Source: Hyphomicrobiales bacterium
GTDB taxonomy: Bacteria > Pseudomonadota > Alphaproteobacteria > Rhizobiales > Beijerinckiaceae
Direction: 5' to 3'
Assembly (NCBI GenBank): GCA_019247605.1
Contig: JAFBAS010000127.1
Span: 1 to 64,000, forward strand
DNA length: 64,000 bases
Below the pieces are notes generated by a model, which saw only the letters and a program-made list of their open reading frames with translations, had not been told where the DNA came from and did not search any database. Within the stretch, counting starts at the first letter, position 1; the number at the start of each line of letters is the position of its first letter. Shown piece by piece: positions 26,960-35,911 of this stretch. The position numbers and the translations under genes are program-made.

Positions 26960-27964
26960 GTGACGAGCGAGGCTGACGGAGCGCTTGCGCTGGTGACCGG
27001 TGCAAGCGGATTTGTGGGATCCGCCATCGCAGCCGCATTGCGAGCCTCCAATCATCGCTTGCGTGTGTTTGTCCGACCTTCGAGCCCGCGCACCAATCTC
27101 GATCCAAGCGACATCGTCTTCGAGGGCGATCTTCGGCACCGTAATTCGCTTGCTGCTGCCTTGAAGGGAGCGCGCTTTCTCTTTCATGCCGCTGCCGACT
27201 ATCGGCTCTGGGCGCGCGACCCGGCCGAAATCATGCGCAGCAATGTCGAAGGCACGCGGTTCATCATGGAGGAGGCTTTGCGCGCCGGCGTCGAGCGTAT
27301 CGTCTATACGAGCAGTGTGGCGACGTTGCAGGTCGGCGGCGACGCTCCGGCAACCGAGAGCTCTCCTTTGTCGCAGGAGAGTGCGATCGGTGCCTACAAG
27401 CAAAGCAAGGTCGCGGCCGAGCGGCTGGTCGAAGCCATGGTGGCGCGCGACGGGCTTCCGGCGGTCATCGTCAATCCCTCGACGCCTCTGGGACCGCGCG
27501 ATGTGAAGCCGACGCCGACCGGACGCATCATTTTGGAAGCGGCGAGCGGACGCATGCCGGGGTTCGTCGATACGGGCCTCAATCTCGTGCATGTCGATGA
27601 CGTGGCGGCCGGTCACCTCGCTGCGTTGCGCCACGGCAAAGTTGGAGAGCGCTATATCCTCGGAGGCGAAAACGTGATCTTGGCCGACATGCTGGCGGAA
27701 ATAGCGCGTATGGTCGGCCGGCGCCGACCCAGTCTGAGAATACCCCGAATGATGATTTTTCCGATCGCGTATGCAGCGGAGCTGTTGGCGAGGTTCGGCG
27801 GTCGCGACCCCTTCGTCACGGTCGATGGGTTGCGCATGGCGCGCCACCGCATGTTCTTCGACGACAGCAAAGCGCGACGCGAGCTTGGCTATACGTCGAG
27901 GCCTTATCAGGAAGGTCTTTGCGATGCGATCGCGTGGTTTCGCGCGCAGGGTTACCTGCGATGA
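26960..27964 (+). CDS. hpnA: HpnA, hopanoid-associated NAD-dependent sugar epimerase
   Basis: 334 residues from GTG 26960. Extended SDR: nucleotide loop VTGASGFVGSAIAAALR at the N-terminus and catalytic YKQSK (Tyr-x3-Lys) near residue 145, preceded by YTSSVATL. LNLVHVDDVAAGHLAAL and the C-terminal half match the hopanoid-associated HpnA subgroup. The exact reaction in hopanoid assembly is unsettled; a role on a sugar head group has been proposed. Its stop overlaps the HpnB start (ATGA), so the two are coupled. 130 bp separate it from dxs. Confidence 0.93.
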   Translation: MTSEADGALALVTGASGFVGSAIAAALRASNHRLRVFVRPSSPRTNLDPSDIVFEGDLRHRNSLAAALKGARFLFHAAADYRLWARDPAEIMRSNVEGTRFIMEEALRAGVERIVYTSSVATLQVGGDAPATESSPLSQESAIGAYKQSKVAAERLVEAMVARDGLPAVIVNPSTPLGPRDVKPTPTGRIILEAASGRMPGFVDTGLNLVHVDDVAAGHLAALRHGKVGERYILGGENVILADMLAEIARMVGRRRPSLRIPRMMIFPIAYAAELLARFGGRDPFVTVDGLRMARHRMFFDDSKARRELGYTSRPYQEGLCDAIAWFRAQGYLR

Positions 27965-29130
27965 TCGCAGCAACGATCTCGTCGATGTCGTTGGCTATTT
28001 GGGTCTATCTCCTGCTCGGCAGGGGATGGTTCTGGCGCTGCGTGGAGACGGACGATTCCGTCGACACATCCGGTACTGCGGCTCGAATGGGCGTGACGCC
28101 CTCATGGCCCAAGATTGTCGCCATCGTGCCTGCGCGCGACGAGGCCCACGTGATCGCGCGCTCGATCGAGTCTCTTGCGCGGCAGGACTATCCCGAAAAT
28201 CTTTCGGTGATCGTCGTCGACGACCAGAGCTCGGACGGTACGGCAGCTTCTGCTTTTTCGGCAGCCGAAGCGGTGGGAGCTAAGGAGCGGGTGCGCATCA
28301 TCGCGGGCACGAATGTGCCGCAAGGCTGGACCGGGAAGCTCTGGGCGATGCATCAGGGACTCGGCGCAATCGGGGCGGGCAGCGCATCGCCCGAGTTCGT
28401 GCTTTTCACCGATGCTGATATTGTCTATGCGCCGAATGTTCTTAGGTGCCTCGTCTCCATCGCCAGATCGAGGGGCACGGTCCTCACTTCCCTCATGGTG
28501 AAGCTACGCTGCAGGAGCGCAGCGGAACGCTGGTTGGTTCCAGCCTTCGTCTTCTACTTTCAAAAGCTCTACCCCTTCGCCTGGGTGAACGACCCGAAGC
28601 GACCAACCGCCGCAGCAGCGGGTGGCTGCATGCTGGTGAAGCGCGAAGCGCTGATCTCGGCCGGCGGATTGCACGCGGTCAGACACAACTTGATCGACGA
28701 TTGCGCGCTTGCCGCCCTGATGAAGCGACAAGGGCCCATCTGGCTTGGCCTGACCGAGCACGTGCACAGCCTGCGTGCATACCCAAGGCTCGCCGATTTC
28801 AAGCAGACCGTAGTACGATCGGCTTTCGCACAATTGCGCGGCTCCCCCTGGCGGCTCGCAGGCGCTATTGCCGGAATGGCCACATCCTATTTGGCGCCGC
28901 CGCTTTTCGCCATATTCGGTCGCGGGTTGGCTCAGATGGCCGGATTCGCCGCCTGGACGCTCATGGCGCTCTGCTTCTTGCCGACCCTTCGGCTTTACCG
29001 GCAGGCGAGCGTAAAAGGCTTCGCCTTGCCGGTTGTCGCTGCCGCGTTTACTGCGTTCACGTTGGAATCCGCGTTTCTGCATTGGCGCGGCCGCGGCGGG
29101 TATTGGAAGGGCCGCTTCCAAGCGCAATGA
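27961..29130 (+). CDS. hpnB: HpnB, hopanoid-associated glycosyltransferase (GT2)
   Basis: 389 residues from ATG 27961, overlapping the hpnA stop; 14 further codons inside hpnA are not used. One N-terminal membrane segment, then a GT-A domain: KIVAIVPARDEAHVIARSIE, VVDDQSSDGT, FTDADIVY (metal DxD-like) and NLIDDCALAALMK. Three or so membrane helices close the protein (GAIAGMATSYLAPPLFAIFG onward). It would be an inner-membrane glycosyltransferase of the HpnB family, often found in hopanoid loci; acceptor and donor are not established. Confidence 0.92.
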   Translation: MIAATISSMSLAIWVYLLLGRGWFWRCVETDDSVDTSGTAARMGVTPSWPKIVAIVPARDEAHVIARSIESLARQDYPENLSVIVVDDQSSDGTAASAFSAAEAVGAKERVRIIAGTNVPQGWTGKLWAMHQGLGAIGAGSASPEFVLFTDADIVYAPNVLRCLVSIARSRGTVLTSLMVKLRCRSAAERWLVPAFVFYFQKLYPFAWVNDPKRPTAAAAGGCMLVKREALISAGGLHAVRHNLIDDCALAALMKRQGPIWLGLTEHVHSLRAYPRLADFKQTVVRSAFAQLRGSPWRLAGAIAGMATSYLAPPLFAIFGRGLAQMAGFAAWTLMALCFLPTLRLYRQASVKGFALPVVAAAFTAFTLESAFLHWRGRGGYWKGRFQAQ

Positions 29131-29145
29131 GAGGGCGGTAGGCGC

Positions 29146-30018
29146 ATGGCCTCGGCGAGCGAAGCACGCTCTGGGAAGACGCACCGCGACGAGAACTTTC
29201 CCGTCGCCTCTTGGCTCATCAAAGAGCGGTATCGCGCGCCTATTCTGGCCTTTTATCGCTTTGCAAGGGCGGCCGACGATGTCGCGGATCACCCCAATCT
29301 GCCGCCGGATGAGAAGCTCGCTTTGCTCGATCGTCTAGGCGAGGCGCTGTCCGGCAGCCGCAGCGACCCGGAGGCCGAGCCTTTGCGCCGAGCGCTCGGC
29401 GAGCGCGGCCTCGTTTCTCGACACGCCTTCGATCTGCTCGAAGCGTTCCGCATGGACGTGCGGAAGCATCGCTACGACAATTGGGCACAGTTGATGGAAT
29501 ATTGCCGGCTCTCGGCCATGCCGGTCGGTCGCTTCGTTCTCGATGTGCACGGTGAGAACGCGGCCACGTGGCCGGCCTCGGACGCGTTATGCGCGGCCTT
29601 GCAGATCATCAATCATTTGCAGGACTGCGGCATGGATTATCGGCGCCTCGATCGAGTCTACCTGCCCCAGGACCTGCTTGCCGCGAATGACGCTTCAAGC
29701 GAGATGCTGGGGCTTGGCCGAGCCCCACCCGCTCTTCTCAAAACCATCGCCGATCTTGCCCGTCGCGCGCATGACCTGATCGACGACGGAGCTTCTCTCG
29801 TCCCGCGGATTGCAAACCTTCGATTGGCACTTGAAATCGCTGCGATCGAGAAACTTGCGCGTCACCTCGTCCGCAAGCTCGAGAAGCGCGATCCACTCAG
29901 CGAGCCCGTCCATCTGGACAGGGTCGGCTTCGCCCTCATCGGTGGACTCGGCGCATTGCGCGGTCTCGTTTCTGCTTTCACGCGGTCTGTCGGAAGGCGG
30001 CCGAAGGTCCGCGTATGA
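29146..30018 (+). CDS. hpnC: HpnC, hydroxysqualene synthase
   Basis: 290 residues. Squalene/phytoene synthase fold: first Asp-rich motif ARAADDVADH (about 40-49), YCRLSAMPVGRFVLDVHG, and the second Asp-rich segment NHLQDCGMDYRRLDRVYLP. In the three-enzyme bacterial route, HpnD makes presqualene diphosphate, HpnC converts it to hydroxysqualene and HpnE reduces that to squalene. The gene lies 15 bp after hpnB and overlaps hpnD by 4 bp (ATGA). The HpnC versus HpnD naming follows gene order and motif style. Confidence 0.95.
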   Translation: MASASEARSGKTHRDENFPVASWLIKERYRAPILAFYRFARAADDVADHPNLPPDEKLALLDRLGEALSGSRSDPEAEPLRRALGERGLVSRHAFDLLEAFRMDVRKHRYDNWAQLMEYCRLSAMPVGRFVLDVHGENAATWPASDALCAALQIINHLQDCGMDYRRLDRVYLPQDLLAANDASSEMLGLGRAPPALLKTIADLARRAHDLIDDGASLVPRIANLRLALEIAAIEKLARHLVRKLEKRDPLSEPVHLDRVGFALIGGLGALRGLVSAFTRSVGRRPKVRV

Positions 30019-30830
30019 CCCAGTCGAGGGCGCCCGCCGCAGGCAGCAGTTTCTATACGGCAATGCGCATTTTGCCGACGGACCAGCGCCTGGCCATGTA
30101 TTGCGTGTACGGCTTTTGTCGCGCGGTGGACGATATAGCCGACGCGACCGGTCCTGTGGCTGAGCGCATGACGGAGCTCGAGCGCTGGCGAGCGGACATC
30201 GGCGGGCTCTTTGACGACATCGTGCCATCCCAACTTGGCGATCTTCATCGAGCCATTCGCCGGTACGACCTTAAGCGCCCAGATTTCGATGCAATCATCG
30301 ACGGCATGGAGATGGATGTCTGCGAGGGCGTCCGAGCACCTGATTGGTCGACACTCGACCTCTACTGCGACCGGGTGGCAAGCGCGGTCGGCAGACTCTG
30401 CGTCCGGATCTTCGGCCTTTCAGCCGAGCCCGGTGAAGCTTTGGCCCATCACCTGGGACGCGCCCTCCAGCTCACCAATATCTTGCGCGACATCGATGAA
30501 GATGCGGCCATCGGCCGGCTCTACCTTCCGCGAGAAGCGCTCGCGGCGGCAGGGTTGTCCTTCGACAATCCCGCGGCGACCGTAGATGCCCCGAAAATTG
30601 CGGGCCCCTGCTTCGAGGTCGCTGAGCGTGCGCAACAGCATTTCCGCGAGGCTGATCGCATCATGGACGCCGCCCGACGTGCCGCCGTCCGGGCGCCCCG
30701 CCTCATGGCCGCCGCTTACGGCTCGCTCCTCGACGAAATGGTTAAGTCCGGCTTCATGCCGCCCCGCAAACGCCCGCATGTGAGCAAATTGCGCATGCTC
30801 GCAGCCATCCTTCGCTACGCAATCCTGTGA
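30015..30830 (+). CDS. hpnD: HpnD, presqualene diphosphate synthase
   Basis: 271 residues. Squalene/phytoene synthase family with both Asp-rich motifs in canonical form: CRAVDDIADATG (about 37-48) and LTNILRDIDEDAAIGRLYLP (about 154-173). The conserved YCDRVASAVGRLCVRIFG precedes the latter. Joins two farnesyl diphosphates to presqualene diphosphate, the first committed step to squalene. Overlaps hpnC at its start (ATGA) and shares one base with the hpnE start (TGATG). Confidence 0.96.
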   Translation: MTQSRAPAAGSSFYTAMRILPTDQRLAMYCVYGFCRAVDDIADATGPVAERMTELERWRADIGGLFDDIVPSQLGDLHRAIRRYDLKRPDFDAIIDGMEMDVCEGVRAPDWSTLDLYCDRVASAVGRLCVRIFGLSAEPGEALAHHLGRALQLTNILRDIDEDAAIGRLYLPREALAAAGLSFDNPAATVDAPKIAGPCFEVAERAQQHFREADRIMDAARRAAVRAPRLMAAAYGSLLDEMVKSGFMPPRKRPHVSKLRMLAAILRYAIL

Positions 30831-32119
30831 TGAGCCCAACCGCCCATGTTGTGGGAGCTGGAATCGCCGGCCTCAGCGCCGCGATTCGCCTCGCCGAGGC
30901 AGGCCATAAAGTCGCGCTTTACGAAGCGGCGCCTGCGGCCGGTGGGCGTTGCCGTTCCTATTACGACCAAGCCTTGGATCTCGTGATCGACAACGGCAAC
31001 CATCTCCTGCTTTCCGGGAACACCGCAGCGCTTGACTATCTCGGAAGGATCGGTTCGCTCGCGAGCTTGCACGGACCCGACACGACCGTTTTCGATTTTG
31101 CGGATCTCGCGAGTGGCGAGCGCTGGCGGTTGCGCCCAAATGCAGGGCGCATACCGTGGTGGCTTCTCGCCTCGACGCGGCGGGTCCCACGGACCGCTCC
31201 TTGGCAATACCTCTCGGCATTGCGCCTGCTCCGAGCGCCTCCCACGGCCACGGTCCCCGAAATCATCTCTTGCGCCGGAGCGCTTTATGAAAGGCTTTGG
31301 CGCCCGATACTCTTGGCCGGATTGAATACCGAACCCAGGGAAGCATCCGCGACACTTGCGGCGGCGATTCTGCGCGAGACCTTGGCTGCTGGGGGAGGGG
31401 CCTGCCGTCCCCTTGTCGCTTTGCAGGGTCTTTCCAAAACCTATGTCGAGCCGGCGCTCGAATTTCTGAGCGCGCGAAATGTTGCGATCCGCTTCGGCAT
31501 GCGCCTCTATCGCATCGCTTTCGAAAAAGACCGAGCCGTCGAGCTCGAGTTCGGTTCCGAGCGAGAGAAGCTCGCGTCCGATGATGTCCTGATCATCGCT
31601 GTCCCTCCATGGGTGGCGAAGGACCTTCTCCCTGGCCTTGAGGCTCCCGACGCATTCCGTGCCATCATGAACGCTCATTTTCGGATGAAGCCGCCGCGAG
31701 GCCATCCCGTCATAACCGCGACGCTCGGCGGCCTCACCGAGTGGCTGTTCGCTTATCCCGAGCACCTCTCCGTCACGATCAGCTCCGCCGATGCTCTCCT
31801 CGGACGCCCGAGGGAGAAACTTGCAGCCGAGATCTGGGGAGAGGTGGCCGCGTTGACCGACCTTTCCGCAAAATTGCCTCCATGGCAGATCGTCAAGGAA
31901 AGGCGGGCGACATTTGCCGCGACCCCCGCACAGGATGCCAAGCGGCCGCCAGTCGGGACCCGTTGGCGAAACGTGATGCTCGCGGGCGATTGGACTCAAA
32001 CCGGGTTGCCCGCCACCATCGAAGGCGCGGTGCGCTCCGGTTATGGTGCGGCATCACTGATCCTGGGGACGCCCTGCGACATGCCGCAACTGCGCAAAAT
32101 CCCAAGCGGCGCGAAATGA
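30830..32119 (+). CDS. hpnE: HpnE, squalene-associated FAD dehydroxylase
   Basis: 429 residues from ATG 30830, whose first base is the last base of the hpnD stop; a GTG 3 bp upstream is also in frame. N-terminal FAD motif VVGAGIAGLSAAIRLAEAGH with ALYEAAPAAGGRCRS, and the C-terminal NVMLAGDWTQTGLPATIEG segment that contacts FAD. HpnE reduces hydroxysqualene to squalene using FAD and a reductant. It shares ancestry with CrtI-type enzymes. Its stop overlaps the squalene-hopene cyclase start by 4 bp. Confidence 0.95.
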   Translation: MSPTAHVVGAGIAGLSAAIRLAEAGHKVALYEAAPAAGGRCRSYYDQALDLVIDNGNHLLLSGNTAALDYLGRIGSLASLHGPDTTVFDFADLASGERWRLRPNAGRIPWWLLASTRRVPRTAPWQYLSALRLLRAPPTATVPEIISCAGALYERLWRPILLAGLNTEPREASATLAAAILRETLAAGGGACRPLVALQGLSKTYVEPALEFLSARNVAIRFGMRLYRIAFEKDRAVELEFGSEREKLASDDVLIIAVPPWVAKDLLPGLEAPDAFRAIMNAHFRMKPPRGHPVITATLGGLTEWLFAYPEHLSVTISSADALLGRPREKLAAEIWGEVAALTDLSAKLPPWQIVKERRATFAATPAQDAKRPPVGTRWRNVMLAGDWTQTGLPATIEGAVRSGYGAASLILGTPCDMPQLRKIPSGAK

Positions 32120-34074
32120 GCACAATCGCGGATACCGTCCCGGCTCTCGACGTTCTCGAACGTCACATCTCGGCTGCGGTCAAAACTCTCGTAGCAACCC
32201 AGAATTCGGACGGACATTGGTGCTTCGAGCTCGAAGCCGATGCGACCATTCCGGCGGAATACGTGTTGCTGCGCCATTTTCGCGGCGAAGACCCTGATCT
32301 GGAGCTCGAACGCCTGTTTGGCGCTTATTTGCGCCGTATCCAGGGTGCGCATGGCGGCTGGCCATTGTTTCACGAGGGCGGTTTCGATCTGAGCGCAAGC
32401 GTCAAAGCCTACTTTGCGCTCAAGATGATCGGCGATGACCCGGATGCGCCTCATATGCGCTCGGCGCGCGCCGCCGTGCTCGCACATGGCGGCGCGGCGA
32501 GGTCGAATGTCTTCACCCGGTTTTTGCTGGCGCTCTACGGAGCCATACCCTGGCGGGGTGTTCCGACGATGCCCGTCGAGATCATGCTGCTGCCGAGATG
32601 GTTTCCCTTCCACATAACCAAGATTTCCTATTGGGCACGTACAGTGCTCGTTCCGTTGCTCGTCTTGCAGGCTCTCAAACCGCAAGCGCGAAATCCTCGG
32701 CAAGTCCGAATCGACGAATTGTTCGTCGCACCGCCCGAGAAGGTGCGCGACTGGCCGAAAGGCGCGCACCAGAGCTGGGGCTGGATCAAGTTCTTCGGCG
32801 CGATCGACAAGCTGCTCAAATTGACAGAGCCTTACTTTCCGAAATCCGCGCGCCGCCGCGCGATCGCGGCCGCCGTCGCCTTCGTGACCGAGCGGCTCAA
32901 CGGCGGCGATGGGCTTGGCGCCATCTATCCCGCGATGGCGAACGCCGTCTTGATGTTCGACGCCTTGGGCTATCCTCGTGACCATCCCCATCTCGTCGCG
33001 GCGCGGCAGTCGATTGAACGTCTGCTCGTCGTGAAGTCGGATGAGGCCTATTGCCAGCCCTGTGTGTCGCCCGTCTGGGACACGGCACTTGCAGCGCATG
33101 CGTTGCTGGAGGCGGGAGACGCAAAAAGCGTGGAGGGAGCGCGCGCCGGCCTCGCTTGGCTCGCGCCGTTGCAAGTGCTCGACGTGAAGGGCGATTGGGC
33201 CATGCAACGTCCGGACGTGCAGCCGGGCGGCTGGGCTTTCCAATACGCGAATGCGCACTATCCCGATCTCGACGACACCGCTGTCGTCGCAATGGCGCTC
33301 GACAGGGCGGAACGCTCGGCCCACGGCGCTCCCGCCGGCGCGGCCGTTGCCCGGGCGCGCGAATGGGTGGAAGGGCTGCAAAGCCGTGACGGCGGTTGGG
33401 CGGCTTTCGATGCGGACAACACCTACCATTACCTGAACAACATCCCGTTTGCCGATCACGGGGCGCTGCTCGATCCCCCCACGGCTGATGTCACAGCCCG
33501 CTGCGTTTCCATGCTCGCGCAACTGGGGGAGACAATCGAGACGAGCAGCGTTTTCGCCCGAGGCGTTCAATTGCTGCTCGCCGGTCAAGAGAAAGACGGG
33601 AGTTGGTATGGCCGTTGGGGCATGAATTACATTTACGGAACCTGGTCCGCCCTGTGTGCGCTCGGTTGCGCGGGGTTCGACGACCAATCGCCTCACATCC
33701 GCCGCGCCGTCGAATGGCTCTGCCGCATTCAGAACCCGGATGGAGGTTGGGGCGAGAGCGGCGACAGCTACAGGCTCGACTATGCGGGCTTTCGGTCCGC
33801 GCCGAGCACGGCGTCCCAGACCGCCTGGGCGTTATTGGGCTTGATGGCAGTGGGCGAGGTCGATCACCCGGCTGTGGCTCGCGGCATTGCCTATCTTGCT
33901 GCGAACCAGACGCAGGACGGGCTATGGCGCGAGGATTACCATACGGCGACGGGTTTTCCCCGCGTCTTCTATTTGCGGTATCATGGATATTCCAAATATT
34001 TCCCGCTTTGGGCCCTGTCGCGCTATCGCAATCTCAAGCGCGCCAATAGCCGCCGCAGCAGTTTCGGCATGTAG
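32116..34074 (+). CDS. shc: Squalene-hopene cyclase (HpnF)
   Basis: 652 residues from ATG 32116, overlapping the hpnE stop; a longer frame from 31741 lies inside hpnE and is not used. The catalytic DxDDTA motif is present as DLDDTA near residue 390 (HYPDLDDTAVVAMAL). Several QW repeats follow the family pattern, for example QSRDGGWAAFDADN, QEKDGSWYGRWG, QNPDGGWGESGDSY and QTQDGLWRED. The enzyme cyclises squalene to hopene/hopanol at the inner membrane. Length and motifs are complete, so the protein should be active. Confidence 0.98.
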   Translation: MSTIADTVPALDVLERHISAAVKTLVATQNSDGHWCFELEADATIPAEYVLLRHFRGEDPDLELERLFGAYLRRIQGAHGGWPLFHEGGFDLSASVKAYFALKMIGDDPDAPHMRSARAAVLAHGGAARSNVFTRFLLALYGAIPWRGVPTMPVEIMLLPRWFPFHITKISYWARTVLVPLLVLQALKPQARNPRQVRIDELFVAPPEKVRDWPKGAHQSWGWIKFFGAIDKLLKLTEPYFPKSARRRAIAAAVAFVTERLNGGDGLGAIYPAMANAVLMFDALGYPRDHPHLVAARQSIERLLVVKSDEAYCQPCVSPVWDTALAAHALLEAGDAKSVEGARAGLAWLAPLQVLDVKGDWAMQRPDVQPGGWAFQYANAHYPDLDDTAVVAMALDRAERSAHGAPAGAAVARAREWVEGLQSRDGGWAAFDADNTYHYLNNIPFADHGALLDPPTADVTARCVSMLAQLGETIETSSVFARGVQLLLAGQEKDGSWYGRWGMNYIYGTWSALCALGCAGFDDQSPHIRRAVEWLCRIQNPDGGWGESGDSYRLDYAGFRSAPSTASQTAWALLGLMAVGEVDHPAVARGIAYLAANQTQDGLWREDYHTATGFPRVFYLRYHGYSKYFPLWALSRYRNLKRANSRRSSFGM

Positions 34075-34078
34075 CGCG

Positions 34079-34780
34079 ATGGCGAGTGCTCGAATGCCCG
34101 AAGCGCGCCTCCTGGTGATCAGCGGCCTCAAGCGCGAAGCTCGGATCTTCGAGCGGCCTGGTGTTCTATCGATTTGCGGAAGCGCCGATACGCTGCGCTC
34201 GAGGCTCGGCCAGACCGCGGCGCTGCCACTTGAGCTGGTCGTCAGTTTCGGCATCTGTGGCGCCCTCGATCCGAAGTTGCGCAGCGGGGACCTCGTGGTC
34301 GGCTCGGAGGTCGTCTCTAGAGGGGAGCGCCTCGCATCAGATCAGGGCCTGTCTCGAGGCGTGCAGCGATGTTTGAGCGAGGCGGGTGAGCGCGTCGTAA
34401 TCGGTCGTGTCGCCTCGGTCGTCGCCCCAGTCCTGAGCGTCGAGGCCAAGGCGGCGCTTCGCTCGGCGACCGACGCCCTGGTCGTCGACATGGAGAGCGA
34501 AATGGCGGCATCCTTCGCAAATGCGCGAGGTTTGCCCTTCCTGATCCTGCGGGCTGTCAGCGACACGGCCCGACGAAGTTTGCCGGCGCTCGTCGCGAAC
34601 GTTGTCTCTGCCAGTGGGGAGGCGGACCTCGGTGCGGTATTCGCCGCCATCGTCCGCGCGCCCGGCCAGCTCGCGGGGACCATTGCAGCCGCCCGAGACA
34701 GCAACATGGCGCTGCGCAGCCTACGCCGCTGTTGCGGAATTGTTTGTCCGGTCCTCGGCCTCGGCTCGGCGCAGCTCTGA
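34079..34780 (+). CDS. hpnG: HpnG, hopanoid-associated nucleoside phosphorylase
   Basis: 233 residues from ATG 34079, 4 bp after shc; upstream codons of the same frame belong to shc. Nucleoside phosphorylase fold: VVSFGICGALDPKLRSGDLVVG, then VVDMESEMAASFANARGLPF with the Met-Glu pair that contacts ribose, and LRAVSDTARRS. HpnG releases adenine from adenosylhopane, giving the ribosyl side chain that becomes bacteriohopanetetrol. Its last 60 bp overlap the convergent hpnH gene in antisense, so the two mRNAs are complementary at their 3' ends. Confidence 0.93.
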   Translation: MASARMPEARLLVISGLKREARIFERPGVLSICGSADTLRSRLGQTAALPLELVVSFGICGALDPKLRSGDLVVGSEVVSRGERLASDQGLSRGVQRCLSEAGERVVIGRVASVVAPVLSVEAKAALRSATDALVVDMESEMAASFANARGLPFLILRAVSDTARRSLPALVANVVSASGEADLGAVFAAIVRAPGQLAGTIAAARDSNMALRSLRRCCGIVCPVLGLGSAQL

Positions 34781-35875
34781 AAGCTTGCGCGAAACGTTGC
34801 GGTCGAACACGTATTCAGCCGGACGTTGCTTTTCGAGAGGAATTTCGGGAGCCAACTTGCCCTCGGTCGAGACGCCCCGAAGCGCCACGCTCAGCGCCTT
34901 CCACGGACGCTTCACCGTGTCTGTGACGGCCGTTGCTTCGAAGCCGCTGTGCACCATGCAATTTGCACATTTTTCGTAGTTGCCGGTGCCGTAAGCGTCC
35001 CAATCGGTATCTTCCATGAGCTCTTTGAACGTGTCGGTATAGCCCTCGCCGAGAAGATAACAGGGGCGCTGCCAGCCGAACACGGTACGCGTCGGGTTGC
35101 CCCAGGGTGTACAATGGTAAGTTTGATTTCCCGCGAGAAAGTCGAGAAACAAAGCGGATTGATTGAATGCCCATTTCCGGGCGCCGTTTCCGCGTCGAAA
35201 TATGGCACGAAACAGGTGCTTGGTAGCCGAGCGATGCAGGAAATGCTTCTGGTCTGGCGCCCGCTCATAGGCGTAGCCAGGTGAGACGGTGATCCCATCG
35301 ACGCCGAGCTTCGTAACGCTGTCAAAAAACTCGGCGATCCGCGCCGGATCGGCATCATTGAAGAAGGTGCAATTGATCGTAACGCGAAACCCCTTCTGCT
35401 TCGCGAGCTTCAACGCCGAAACGGCACGGTCGTAGACGCCCGACTGGCAAACGGATTTGTCATGCATCTCCTGGTCGCCATCGAGATGGATGGACCAGGT
35501 GAAGTACGGGTTCGGCCGGTATTGATCGATCTTCTTCTCGAGCAGCAAGGCGTTGGTGCAAACGATCGCAAATTTCTTGCGCGAGATCACTCCCGCAACG
35601 ATTTCGGGGAGCTCTTTGTGTAATAGCGGTTCTCCACCCGCCATGACCACGACGGGGGCTCCGCACTCGTCAACCGAAGCAAGCGCGTCCTTGACCGACA
35701 AACGCATGTTCAAGATGGCATCGGGATAGTCGATCTTGCCGCAGCCCGCGCAGGCGAGATTGCACCTGAACAACGGCTCCAGCATCAGCACGAGCGGGTA
35801 GCGCTTGCGACCGGCAAGATGCTGCCGAGCGATGTATGCGCCAACTCTCACAATCTGCCGGAAGGGAATGCCCAC
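34721..35875 (-). CDS. hpnH: HpnH, radical SAM adenosylhopane synthase
   Basis: 384 residues from GTG 35875, which has AGAGGAG upstream. Radical SAM cluster motif CxxxCxxC in LFRCNLACAGCGKIDYP (about residue 38-45), the glycine-rich VVMAGGEPLLH, and additional cysteines near the C-terminus (CTPWGNPTR; KCANCMVHSGFEA) as in HpnH. It joins the adenosyl group to diploptene, the first step in building the C35 side chain. It lies 36 bp after ispH on the same strand. Its 3' end runs 60 bp into hpnG from the other strand. The product passes to HpnG. Confidence 0.96.
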   Translation of the reverse strand: MGIPFRQIVRVGAYIARQHLAGRKRYPLVLMLEPLFRCNLACAGCGKIDYPDAILNMRLSVKDALASVDECGAPVVVMAGGEPLLHKELPEIVAGVISRKKFAIVCTNALLLEKKIDQYRPNPYFTWSIHLDGDQEMHDKSVCQSGVYDRAVSALKLAKQKGFRVTINCTFFNDADPARIAEFFDSVTKLGVDGITVSPGYAYERAPDQKHFLHRSATKHLFRAIFRRGNGARKWAFNQSALFLDFLAGNQTYHCTPWGNPTRTVFGWQRPCYLLGEGYTDTFKELMEDTDWDAYGTGNYEKCANCMVHSGFEATAVTDTVKRPWKALSVALRGVSTEGKLAPEIPLEKQRPAEYVFDRNVSRKLSELRRAEAEDRTNNSATAA

Positions 35876-35911
35876 GAGCGGCTCCTCTAAAGCAACTGGT
35901 CGCGATCAGGT

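Noticed and set aside
32041-33696. Minus-strand 551-codon frame antisense to shc
   Set aside because: Squalene-hopene cyclase motifs fix the coding strand.
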